Shown here piece by piece: positions 9,941-16,886 of a stretch of 64,000 bases of DNA. Both the position numbers and the translations under genes were made by a program. The DNA lies in the NCBI RefSeq assembly GCF_020731415.2, contig NZ_CP088273.1, forward strand, positions 2,919,001 to 2,983,000, written 5' to 3'. Under the pieces are notes generated by a model. That model was given only the letters and a program-made list of their open reading frames with translations. It did no database searches and was not told where the DNA came from. The stretch is from Phyllobacterium sp. T1293 (GTDB lineage: Bacteria; Pseudomonadota; Alphaproteobacteria; Rhizobiales; Rhizobiaceae). Every line of letters begins with the position of its first letter. Within the stretch, counting starts at the first letter, position 1.

Positions 9941-10258
9941 CCAGCAAATTCCCTACACATTAAAACACAAAGACACACTGCAGGAAACGCGCGCGCGCCG
10001 CCTGCAATTGCTAAAATTCGCCCTTCGAGCTTAAGAAAACGATAACATGTTGGGAAAAGCGGGCCAACCCGCAATGGCGCCCTATGGGTTATGCAACCCA
10101 GCATTAGTGGCGTTATGGCCACAAAACCGCGATACAAGCGGGATTGACCGCGCAATCACTTTTTGTGTGGTGCGTGCAATAGTTTACCCGACACCTCCGC
10201 CAGCACAGAACTCCGAACCACATTCACGATTTTTCTCATTCGCGCGCCCTCGATATCG
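9941..10258. other. Gene-free stretch between tamA and the toxin-antitoxin promoter
   Basis: No convincing reading frame is seen. The part next to tamA should hold its promoter, read leftward. Short hairpins are visible, for example TGGGTTATGCAACCCA at about 10085-10100 and GTGGCGTTATGGCCAC a little further on. No known RNA family could be recognised. Confidence 0.4.
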
Positions 10259-10309
10259 AGTGCGCATTGCGCACTATTTATTGACTAAGTGCATACAGCG
10301 CACTATTTT
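10259..10309 (+). promoter_or_regulatory. Promoter with two operator-like dyads before the DUF4160/DUF2442 pair
   Basis: Site 1, AGTGCGCATTGCGCACT (10259-10275), is an 8-1-8 perfect dyad. Site 2, AGTGCATACAGCGCACT (10288-10304), has the same length and ends and lies 29 bp downstream. TTGACT (10281-10286) and TATTTT (10304-10309) form a promoter with a 17 bp spacer, and site 2 fills that spacer almost exactly. A repressor bound there would block polymerase. This is the expected layout for autoregulation by the HTH-containing second gene. Confidence 0.6.
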
Positions 10310-10326
10310 GATGAAAGACATTTTGA

Positions 10327-10554
10327 ATGCCGACCATCGCCAGAATCGGAAATATCAAAATTCAAATTTATGCCGAAGATCATAACCCGCCACACTTTCA
10401 CGTCATCACACCTGATCGTGAGGCTATCGTTGCCTTGGCGGATCTATCAATTTTGCAAGGCTCGCTTCGCAATGGCGATTACCGGGTTGTGCGTGAATGG
10501 GCATTCCAGCACAGGAGATTTCTTGAAGATGAATGGAACAGCAGTAATGGATGA
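10327..10554 (+). CDS. DUF4160 protein, putative toxin of a two-gene module
   Basis: A 75-residue protein with the DUF4160 signature HNPPHFHV at 19-26 after a short beta-hairpin start (TIARIGNIKIQIYAEDH). DUF4160 genes are commonly paired with DUF2442 genes and are treated as candidate type II toxin-antitoxin modules. The activity is not established from sequence. The gene starts about 17 bp after the predicted -10 box, and its end overlaps the downstream start by 8 or 26 bases. The codon mix is more A/T-rich than in neighbouring genes, consistent with a mobile accessory module. Confidence 0.8.
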   Translation: MPTIARIGNIKIQIYAEDHNPPHFHVITPDREAIVALADLSILQGSLRNGDYRVVREWAFQHRRFLEDEWNSSNG

Positions 10555-11002
10555 CGATATTATATCTGTTGGCGCGCCTCTACCTCGCATTGACGAAGCA
10601 ATTGCTCTCAATGAGAGAAAGGTTCAAATCAGGTGGCGGACCGGCGAAACGCAGATTATCGACACAATGCCCGCCCTCGCAAGCAAACGCATTTTCATTA
10701 CCCTGCGAACGAATGATGCCCTCTTCTTAACACTCAAAGTCAACGAAGATGGAAATGCAATCGAATGGGAGGATGGCGCAGAACTCTCCGCTATATGGCT
10801 TGAGCGCCTCGCCCCGGCCATGTTCGACAATGGTCAGTTCAGAGAGGCCATGGATGAGCTTGGCATGAGTCTTGATGGCATGGCGGCTGCGCTGGAAATC
10901 TCGCGTCGCCTCATTGCAGATTTCCGCAAGGACAAGCCTATCCCCCGGCACATCGCACTCGCCACGCGCTATCTCGTCGAGCACAATAGAAAGAGCGCCT
11001 GA
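10529..11002 (+). CDS. DUF2442 protein with C-terminal helix-turn-helix, putative antitoxin/repressor
   Basis: About 157 residues. A DUF2442 domain covers roughly residues 10-95 (VQIRWRTGETQIID...LASKRIFITLRTND). A C-terminal XRE-like helix-turn-helix follows (LDGMAAALEISRRLIADF...KPIPRHIALATRYL). This is the plausible DNA-binding partner for the dyads at 10259 and 10288. The start chosen has AGGAG about 12 bp upstream. An alternative ATG at 10547 would give 151 residues and an 8-base overlap with the DUF4160 gene. Role as antitoxin is inferred from architecture and pairing. Confidence 0.75.
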   Translation: MNGTAVMDDDIISVGAPLPRIDEAIALNERKVQIRWRTGETQIIDTMPALASKRIFITLRTNDALFLTLKVNEDGNAIEWEDGAELSAIWLERLAPAMFDNGQFREAMDELGMSLDGMAAALEISRRLIADFRKDKPIPRHIALATRYLVEHNRKSA

Positions 11003-11017
11003 AACGACAGGCGCTCT
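10992..11017. terminator. Hairpin shared by the converging DUF2442 and dadA genes
   Basis: A perfect 10 bp stem AGAGCGCCTG/CAGGCGCTCT closes a 6-base loop. It spans the stop codon of the DUF2442 gene and lies just past the dadA stop. No strong U-tract follows in either direction, so termination efficiency is uncertain. Confidence 0.6.
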
Positions 11018-11026
11018 CCTAACAAT

Positions 11027-12301
11027 CTATTCGGCAGCTGCAAGCCAGCCAGTATGCAGCTTGGCATCAACCGGTATCGCGGCGCTGATATGATCAGCAA
11101 CGATTTCCGCCGTAGCAGCCGAGAGGGTCCAGCCCAGATGACCATGACCTGTGTTGTAGAAGACACCGGGACGCTTGCCCGCACCAACGCGCGGCAGCAT
11201 GTTCGGCATCATCGGACGCAAACCGGCCCATGGCACGACATTTGACGTGTCCATGCCCGGAAAGAGATCACGGCTCCAGTCGACCAGTGGTTTAACGCGA
11301 TCATGCCGGATGTCACGGTTTTCGCCATTATATTCGGCAGTTCCAGCCACGCGCAGGCGGCCAGCGCCAAGACGGCTGGTGACGATCTTTGCATCATCAT
11401 CCAGCAGGCTGACCCAAGGTGCTGATTTCTGGCTTTCGACATCGTCAAGATTGACGGTGATTGAGTAGCCTTTGACCGGGTAGATGTTGACGCGGTCGCC
11501 CAATTGAGCAGCAAACTTGCGGCTGGCAATACCGGCGCAGATGACGATGGCGTCAAATCGCTCGGTCTCGGTTGCAGAATTGGCAACCGACGCCTTGCCC
11601 CATTCGACCACAACACCGTCGGTTCCATGCTTCAAGGCCGAGACATCGGCATCGCCTATAAAGCGAACGCCGTGGCGGATGGCAGCAGCGGCAAGACCGC
11701 GTGTGAATTTGTGAATATCGCCAGTGGAATCGGACGGTGTAAAGAAACCGCCATAGAAAGAACCGTTCAGCGTTGGCTCGATGCTGCGAATTTCCTCATT
11801 GGTGACAGCACGGCGGTCAAGACCACCGGCTTCGAGCAGCTTGTTGACCTTAACAGCGTGGTCATAGCCATATTTCGAGCGGTAAATATGCAGGATGCCG
11901 CGCTTCTCCAGATCGAAGTCGATCTTTTCATCGGCGGCAATCTCGAACATGCGCTTGCGGGCTTCGATGGCGAGCCTGGTGGTGGCGATTGTATTTTCTT
12001 CGTAATGCGGAATGTTCATCACGAACTCCGCCATCCAGGAATATTTGTGCCAGGAAGGCTTCGGGTTCATCAAAAGCGGCGCGTCCTTGCGCAGCATCCA
12101 CTTCATACCCTTGAGCACCGTTGACCAGCTGTTCCACACTTCCGCATTGGAGGCCGACAATTGGCCGCCATTGGCGAAGGACGTTTCCATGGCCGCATAA
12201 CGGTTGCGATCAAAAACGGTGACGGAATAACCCTGACGGGCAAGCGCATAGGCGGTCGTTACGCCGGTGATACCGGCGCCGATAATGGCGATATGGGTCA
12301 T
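11027..12301 (-). CDS. dadA: D-amino acid dehydrogenase / glycine-oxidase-like FAD enzyme
   Basis: A 424-residue DAO-fold flavoprotein with the dinucleotide motif IAIIGAGITG at residues 4-13, then FDRN and the GGQLSASN segment typical of DadA. A C-terminal GHGHLGWTLS segment closes the FAD site. DadA oxidises D-alanine and other D-amino acids to keto acids and passes electrons to the respiratory chain. An ATG further upstream at 12325 exists, but GAGG before 12301 and homology starting at MTHIAIIG favour this start. A tandem glycine riboswitch lies directly upstream, so glycine level is expected to control it. This suggests that glycine is a substrate or a related metabolite. Confidence 0.88.
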   Translation of the reverse strand: MTHIAIIGAGITGVTTAYALARQGYSVTVFDRNRYAAMETSFANGGQLSASNAEVWNSWSTVLKGMKWMLRKDAPLLMNPKPSWHKYSWMAEFVMNIPHYEENTIATTRLAIEARKRMFEIAADEKIDFDLEKRGILHIYRSKYGYDHAVKVNKLLEAGGLDRRAVTNEEIRSIEPTLNGSFYGGFFTPSDSTGDIHKFTRGLAAAAIRHGVRFIGDADVSALKHGTDGVVVEWGKASVANSATETERFDAIVICAGIASRKFAAQLGDRVNIYPVKGYSITVNLDDVESQKSAPWVSLLDDDAKIVTSRLGAGRLRVAGTAEYNGENRDIRHDRVKPLVDWSRDLFPGMDTSNVVPWAGLRPMMPNMLPRVGAGKRPGVFYNTGHGHLGWTLSAATAEIVADHISAAIPVDAKLHTGWLAAAE

Positions 12302-12334
12302 GATATAGCGGTCCTCAAGCAACACATGGTTTCA

Positions 12335-12361
12335 GTTTCGCCGTTCAAAACGGCACGAAAC
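12335..12361 (-). promoter_or_regulatory. Possible expression platform of the glycine riboswitch
   Basis: Just downstream of the second aptamer and before the dadA start the RNA can form GTTTCGTGCCG / CGGCGAAAC, a stem with one bulge. The left arm directly abuts the last aptamer helix. It could be the switching hairpin, but no U-tract follows, so control would be at translation if it is real. Confidence 0.35.
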
Positions 12362-12602
12362 CCCATCTGTCACGGAACCTGAGAGCTTGGCCCTTTGAGC
12401 GCCCGCCGGGTGTTTACCACCCGTGTCGTCGGCACCGTTTTCCAGTCATATGACCGGGCAGGGCTTTCTCCTTCGGTGGGCACAACCTTTGCAGGCCATA
12501 CCTCTCTCCAGATGTTCTAGACTATTCTGGTCCTTTTGCCTGAGAGTTTCCGGGGCGGTTGCTCCATCGGCGCCGGTTTTACCGGTCTCTCCCAGATAGC
12601 CT
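12362..12602 (-). ncRNA. Tandem glycine riboswitch (gcvT RNA), two aptamers
   Basis: Read on the minus strand, aptamer 1 (12602-12528) has CTGGGAGAG, then ACTCTCAGGCAAAAGGACC. Aptamer 2 (12514-12362) has CTGGAGAGAGG, CACCGAAGGAGAAA and AGCTCTCAGGTTCCGTGACA. These are the conserved blocks of the glycine aptamer, repeated with a linker of about 13 bases as in cooperative tandem forms. The RNA ends about 60 bases before dadA. Most described copies control the glycine cleavage genes; here the controlled gene is a DadA-type dehydrogenase. Confidence 0.92.
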
Positions 12603-12709
12603 GTGCGAACGCGAGATATATATCGCAGTTGCGAGAAGAGAACAACTGGCTAAGAAGCGTTACAGCAATTATGCTTGATTGAAATTGGCATACCCCTCCG
12701 GAGGAATTC
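12603..12709. promoter_or_regulatory. Divergent promoter gap between riboswitch and RAM gene
   Basis: This 107 bp gap must hold the start of the riboswitch-dadA transcript (leftward) and of the RAM gene (rightward). CGAGATATATATCGC at about 12611-12625 is a short AT-rich near-palindrome. I could not define -35/-10 boxes with confidence. Confidence 0.35.
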
Positions 12710-12946
12710 ATGAAGCCTGTCTTTCTGCAACTGCAATGCGCACCCGGCAAGACGTACGAGGTTGCAAAAACCCTGTTCGAACGCGAGATCGTCTCGGAAC
12801 TCTATTCAACCAGCGGCGAATTTGATCTTTTGGCGAAAGTCTACATTCCTGAAGATCAGGATGTCGGCAAATTCATCAATGAGAACGTGCTCGACATTCC
12901 AGGCATTGCCCGTTCATTGACGACACTGACCTTCACGGCGTTCTGA
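12710..12946 (+). CDS. Stand-alone Lrp/AsnC-type RAM (ligand-binding) domain protein
   Basis: A 78-residue protein made only of the effector-binding half of Lrp/AsnC regulators (ACT-like beta-alpha-beta-beta-alpha-beta). TSGEFDLLAKVYIPED matches the conserved TG.(Y/F)D.. segment. There is no helix-turn-helix. Such single-domain proteins form oligomers that bind amino acids and may join full-length Lrp proteins. A strong GGAGGAATTC site precedes the ATG. It is divergent from the glycine-riboswitch/dadA unit and upstream of ilvD, so a sensing role in amino acid metabolism is plausible but unproven. Confidence 0.85.
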   Translation: MKPVFLQLQCAPGKTYEVAKTLFEREIVSELYSTSGEFDLLAKVYIPEDQDVGKFINENVLDIPGIARSLTTLTFTAF

Positions 12947-12957
12947 CGGGACCGGCT

Positions 12958-12982
12958 AAAGCGAGACATTACGTCTCGTTTC
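12958..12982 (+). terminator. Small hairpin after the RAM gene
   Basis: CGAGAC ATTAC GTCTCG followed by TTTC, 12 bases after the stop codon. The stem is only 6 bp, so it is a weak or partial terminator before ilvD. Confidence 0.4.
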
Positions 12983-13115
12983 ATGCGCTCCACATCTGCA
13001 TTATGTAATCAATGCAATAAAAATTGCCATTTCAGGCAACAAAATTCCATTCTTTGCATGGGAGCGCTTTTTCTATAGAGATGCTCCCTCGCCCGTTCTC
13101 AGCAGGATTTCGACT

Positions 13116-14969
13116 ATGCCTCCTTATCGTTCACGCACAACCACACATGGCCGCAACATGGCAGGTGCCCGCGGGCTCTGGCGCGCGACCGGCATGAAGG
13201 ATGAGGATTTCGGCAAACCGATTATTGCTGTGGTCAATTCCTTCACCCAGTTCGTTCCGGGCCACGTTCACTTGAAAGATCTCGGCCAGCTTGTTGCGCG
13301 CGAAATCGAGAGCGCTGGCGGCGTTGCCAAGGAATTCAACACAATTGCCGTCGATGATGGCATCGCCATGGGCCATGACGGCATGCTGTATTCGTTGCCA
13401 TCGCGCGAAATCATCGCCGACAGCGTCGAATATATGGTCAATGCCCACTGCGCCGATGCCATGGTCTGCATTTCCAATTGTGACAAGATCACACCGGGCA
13501 TGCTGATGGCGGCGCTGCGCCTCAACATACCCGTGGTGTTCGTTTCCGGCGGGCCAATGGAAGCGGGCAAGGTTGTCTGGGATGACAAGGAAAAGAAGCT
13601 TGATCTTGTTGATGCCATGGTGGCTGCCGCCGATGACCGCATTTCCGATGAGGAAGTGAAGGCCATCGAGCGTTCAGCTTGCCCAACCTGTGGCTCCTGC
13701 TCGGGCATGTTCACCGCCAATTCCATGAACTGCCTGACTGAAGCGCTTGGCCTGTCGCTGCCCGGCAATGGATCGACGCTGGCGACCCATGCGGATCGCC
13801 GCCGCCTTTTTGTCGAGGCTGGTCATCTGGTCGTTGATCTTGCCCGTCGCTATTACGAGCAGGACGACGAAACGGTTCTGCCGCGCTCCATCGCCTCGTT
13901 TGCAGCATTCGAAAACGCCATGACGCTTGATATTGCCATGGGCGGTTCGACCAATACGGTGCTGCATTTGCTGGCCGCTGCCCATGAGGGCGAGGTTGAT
14001 TTCACCATGAGTGACATTGATCGCCTCTCCCGCCGTGTGCCTGTTCTCTGCAAAGTTGCACCTGCCGTTGCCAATGTTCACATGGAAGATGTGCATCATG
14101 CGGGCGGTGTCATGGGCATTCTTGGCGAACTTGACCGTGCGGGTCTGCTCGACACGTCAGTCTATTCCGTACATGCAGCCAACCTCGGCGCGGCGCTCGA
14201 CCGCTGGGATGTGGTGCGCAGCAAGAACAAGTCGGTACATGACTTCTTCATGGCCGCACCGGGCGGCGTACCGACACAGGTCGCATTCAGCCAGGAACGC
14301 CGCTTTGCCGATGTCGATCTCGACCGCGAAAAGGGCGTCATCCGCAATCTTGAACATGCCTATTCGAAGGATGGCGGTCTTGCGGTTCTCTATGGCAATC
14401 TGGCAGAAGACGGCTGCATTGTGAAAACCGCCGGTGTTGACGATTCGATCCTGAAGTTCTCCGGCCCTGCCCGCATTTTTGAAAGTCAGGACAGCGCTGT
14501 TCTGGGCATTCTCAATGGTGGAATCAAGCCCGGTGATATCGTGCTGATCCGCTATGAAGGTCCGCGCGGTGGACCCGGCATGCAGGAAATGCTCTATCCA
14601 ACCAGCTATCTGAAATCAAAGGGCCTCGGCAAAGCCTGCGCCCTGATTACCGATGGTCGTTTCTCGGGCGGCTCGTCAGGTCTTTCCATTGGCCATGTTT
14701 CACCGGAAGCGGCTGAAGGCGGTCTGATCGGTCTGGTACAGGAAGGCGATATCATCAACATCGATATTCCGAACCGCGGGATTCATCTGGCTGTTGACGA
14801 TGCTGTTCTGGCCGAGCGCCGTGCCCAGATGGAAGCCAAGGGCACTGCCGCGTGGAAGCCTGAGGAAAAGCGCAAGCGCAAGATCACGACGGCATTGCGC
14901 GCTTATGGTGCGATGGCAACCAGCGCCGCCAAGGGTGCCGTGCGCCAGATTCCGGATGACTGGAACTAA
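13116..14969 (+). CDS. ilvD: Dihydroxy-acid dehydratase IlvD
   Basis: A 617-residue IlvD/Edd-family Fe-S dehydratase for valine, leucine and isoleucine synthesis; the length is normal. It converts 2,3-dihydroxy-isovalerate and 2,3-dihydroxy-3-methylvalerate to the keto acids. Cysteine motifs are visible in [12 protein letters not shown] and [17 protein letters not shown]. The substrate loop [14 protein letters not shown] lies near the C terminus. It starts 169 bp after the RAM gene and appears to be monocistronic. The gap contains GGGAGC...GCTCCC (13060-13088), a possible leader hairpin, but I see no leader peptide rich in branched-chain codons. Confidence 0.97.
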   Translation: MPPYRSRTTTHGRNMAGARGLWRATGMKDEDFGKPIIAVVNSFTQFVPGHVHLKDLGQLVAREIESAGGVAKEFNTIAVDDGIAMGHDGMLYSLPSREIIADSVEYMVNAHCADAMVCISNCDKITPGMLMAALRLNIPVVFVSGGPMEAGKVVWDDKEKKLDLVDAMVAAADDRISDEEVKAIERSACPTCGSCSGMFTANSMNCLTEALGLSLPGNGSTLATHADRRRLFVEAGHLVVDLARRYYEQDDETVLPRSIASFAAFENAMTLDIAMGGSTNTVLHLLAAAHEGEVDFTMSDIDRLSRRVPVLCKVAPAVANVHMEDVHHAGGVMGILGELDRAGLLDTSVYSVHAANLGAALDRWDVVRSKNKSVHDFFMAAPGGVPTQVAFSQERRFADVDLDREKGVIRNLEHAYSKDGGLAVLYGNLAEDGCIVKTAGVDDSILKFSGPARIFESQDSAVLGILNGGIKPGDIVLIRYEGPRGGPGMQEMLYPTSYLKSKGLGKACALITDGRFSGGSSGLSIGHVSPEAAEGGLIGLVQEGDIINIDIPNRGIHLAVDDAVLAERRAQMEAKGTAAWKPEEKRKRKITTALRAYGAMATSAAKGAVRQIPDDWN

Positions 14970-14983
14970 CCTGGATCAAATCC

Positions 14984-15013
14984 GATCTACTGGAAGCGCG
15001 CTTCCAGTAGATC
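14984..15013. terminator. 30-bp perfect palindrome between converging ilvD and antiporter genes
   Basis: GATCTACTGGAAGCG directly abuts its exact inverse. It begins 14 bases after the ilvD stop and contains the stop codon and last eight codons of the antiporter gene (14987-15013). It should form a 15 bp stem in both transcripts. There is no U-tract, so it may act as a stability element as much as a terminator. Confidence 0.65.
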
Positions 15014-16621
15014 GATATCCCTGACCATCTTCGTGGCAATGGTGCTTTCGAGCCGTCTTGCCCGGACAAGGCGATGAATTTCCTGCCGCTCTGCCCTCAG
15101 CGCCGTGATGCGCAGCAGCTTCTCGATCTCTTCACTGCGCGCCACCTCTTCACGCTCTTCGCCCAGATGCATACGTCCATCAATACGCTTGCGATAAAGC
15201 TCCATGATGTGGTTGGCGACATCCGTATAAATGTCGGCATCGGCGCGCCCTGATGCGAGATCATGTTGAGCCCGCTCGATTGCCATGATGGCCGCTTCTG
15301 CCGCTGCAATACGCGCATAATCCTCTTCCCGCTGGTTCGAATCTTCGACTGGCAGGTCAATGTTGCGCAGAAGCCGGGGCAGACCGATACTCGCCATAAT
15401 GAGCGACAGGATGATCACCCCCGTTGCAAGAAAGATGACGAGATCACGGGCGGGAAACAACGAGCCATCATAAAGAAACAATGGCAACGTCAGAATACCC
15501 GCCAGCGTGATTGCGCCACGAACACCGGCAAAGGACATGGTCGCGATGAGCTTCCAGCTCGGTTTGACCACGGCTTCGCCCTGTGCGCTGCGCTTTGCCA
15601 TGGTGACACGCCATGAGCCCCAGACCCAGAGAAAGCGCAATGTCGCCAGAACAGTATAAATCACCACGACATAGACAAGCAGCCACCAGGGACTGGACTC
15701 GCCCGCCTCCTGTACGTTCTTGACGGCACCGGAGAATATGCCGGGCAGTTGTTCGCCCAGCAGCACAAAGATGGCACCATTGGCGGCGAACTGCGCCGTA
15801 TCCCAGACGGCTGTGCGGCGCACGCGGGTCAGCGCCATGGATTGTGCAGTGTTCTCGGCATAGCTCATGGTGATACCAGCAGCCACCGCGGCAAGGATGC
15901 CCGATGCATGCACGTGTTCTGCCAGAAGATAAGCGCCGAATGGAATGAGCAGGCTAATGAGGATTTGTGAGCCGCTCTCCTCACCCAGTTTACGCGCCAG
16001 AAAAGCCTTGCCGCGTGTGACGCCGAGGGTGACACCGATGCCAATGGCAATACCGGCAAAAGCGAGCCACAGGAAGGTGAAGAAGGCCTCGGTGATCGAG
16101 AAACTGCCTGTTAGCATCGCCGCGACTGCAAAGCGCATGCATACGAGACCGGACGCGTCGTTGAGAAGAGATTCCCCTTCAAGAATATGCATCATGCGGG
16201 AGGGGATCGGCACACGGGCGGCAATGGCCGACACCGCAATTGGATCTGTTGGCGAGACGATTGCAGCCAAGGCAAATGCCACGGGCAGCGGCACAGATGG
16301 AATCATCCAATGCACGAAGAAACCAACGCCGATGACCGTAAAGATGACAAGGCCAAGCGCCATTTCCAGAATGATGCCCTTATCCCGGAAAAGCCCTTCT
16401 TTGGGTATACGCCAGCCATCAAGAAACAGGAGCGGCGGCAGGAACAACAGGAAGAAAATGTCTGGATCAAGCTGAACACGAATGGTGGTAACCGAAGCAA
16501 TCGCCGCGCCAAGACCGATCTGCACCAACGGCAGCGGTACAGCCAAAGGCAGTATGCGCACGATGGAGTCACTGACCACAACGGCCAATAGCATCAGCAG
16601 GACGATGGTGATTGTTTCCAC
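14987..16621 (-). CDS. Na+/H+ antiporter, CPA1 (NhaP/NHE) family
   Basis: A 544-residue inner-membrane protein with about 12 hydrophobic segments in the first 410 residues and a hydrophilic, charged helical tail of about 120 residues. Diagnostic CPA1 motifs are present: LLFLPPLLFLDGW in TM3-TM4, SPTDPIAVSA with the ion-binding Asp, and EGESLLND. Such exchangers export Na+ or K+ against protons for pH and salt balance. It is convergent with ilvD and divergent from the fadD-like gene. The final codons lie in a perfect palindrome. Confidence 0.92.
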   Translation of the reverse strand: METITIVLLMLLAVVVSDSIVRILPLAVPLPLVQIGLGAAIASVTTIRVQLDPDIFFLLFLPPLLFLDGWRIPKEGLFRDKGIILEMALGLVIFTVIGVGFFVHWMIPSVPLPVAFALAAIVSPTDPIAVSAIAARVPIPSRMMHILEGESLLNDASGLVCMRFAVAAMLTGSFSITEAFFTFLWLAFAGIAIGIGVTLGVTRGKAFLARKLGEESGSQILISLLIPFGAYLLAEHVHASGILAAVAAGITMSYAENTAQSMALTRVRRTAVWDTAQFAANGAIFVLLGEQLPGIFSGAVKNVQEAGESSPWWLLVYVVVIYTVLATLRFLWVWGSWRVTMAKRSAQGEAVVKPSWKLIATMSFAGVRGAITLAGILTLPLFLYDGSLFPARDLVIFLATGVIILSLIMASIGLPRLLRNIDLPVEDSNQREEDYARIAAAEAAIMAIERAQHDLASGRADADIYTDVANHIMELYRKRIDGRMHLGEEREEVARSEEIEKLLRITALRAERQEIHRLVRARRLESTIATKMVRDIDLLEARFQ

Positions 16622-16886
16622 GGCGAATCCATTTTGATTGTCGGAATAGGATGAAGGAAAGGCCGGTGCTTTGTCGAGGTGAACCTTGGCAACTTTGCGC
16701 CCAGATCGTGCCTATTGGGTGAAATGCCGCCGGGACCAGACATTTTCGTGACAATCAATTTTACGTTTACGTCAATGTAATACTTGCAAGCGCATCGCCT
16801 ATCGCCATAGATAGGATTGTTGAGTAGCATGGCAAAGGTTGGAGGACCGAAAGCCAGCTACAAGGAAACCATCAGGGGAGGTTAAT
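16622..16886. promoter_or_regulatory. Divergent gap between antiporter and acyl-CoA ligase
   Basis: This 265 bp gap must hold promoters for both genes. An in-frame ATG at 16839 could extend the ligase by 16 codons, but the ribosome site argues for the GTG at 16887. I see no clear operator; a FadR-like site was not found by eye. Confidence 0.35.

Noticed and set aside
13060..13088. Attenuator or leader peptide before ilvD
   Set aside because: GGGAGC...GCTCCC can pair, but no leader peptide rich in Leu, Val or Ile codons is present and no T-run follows.
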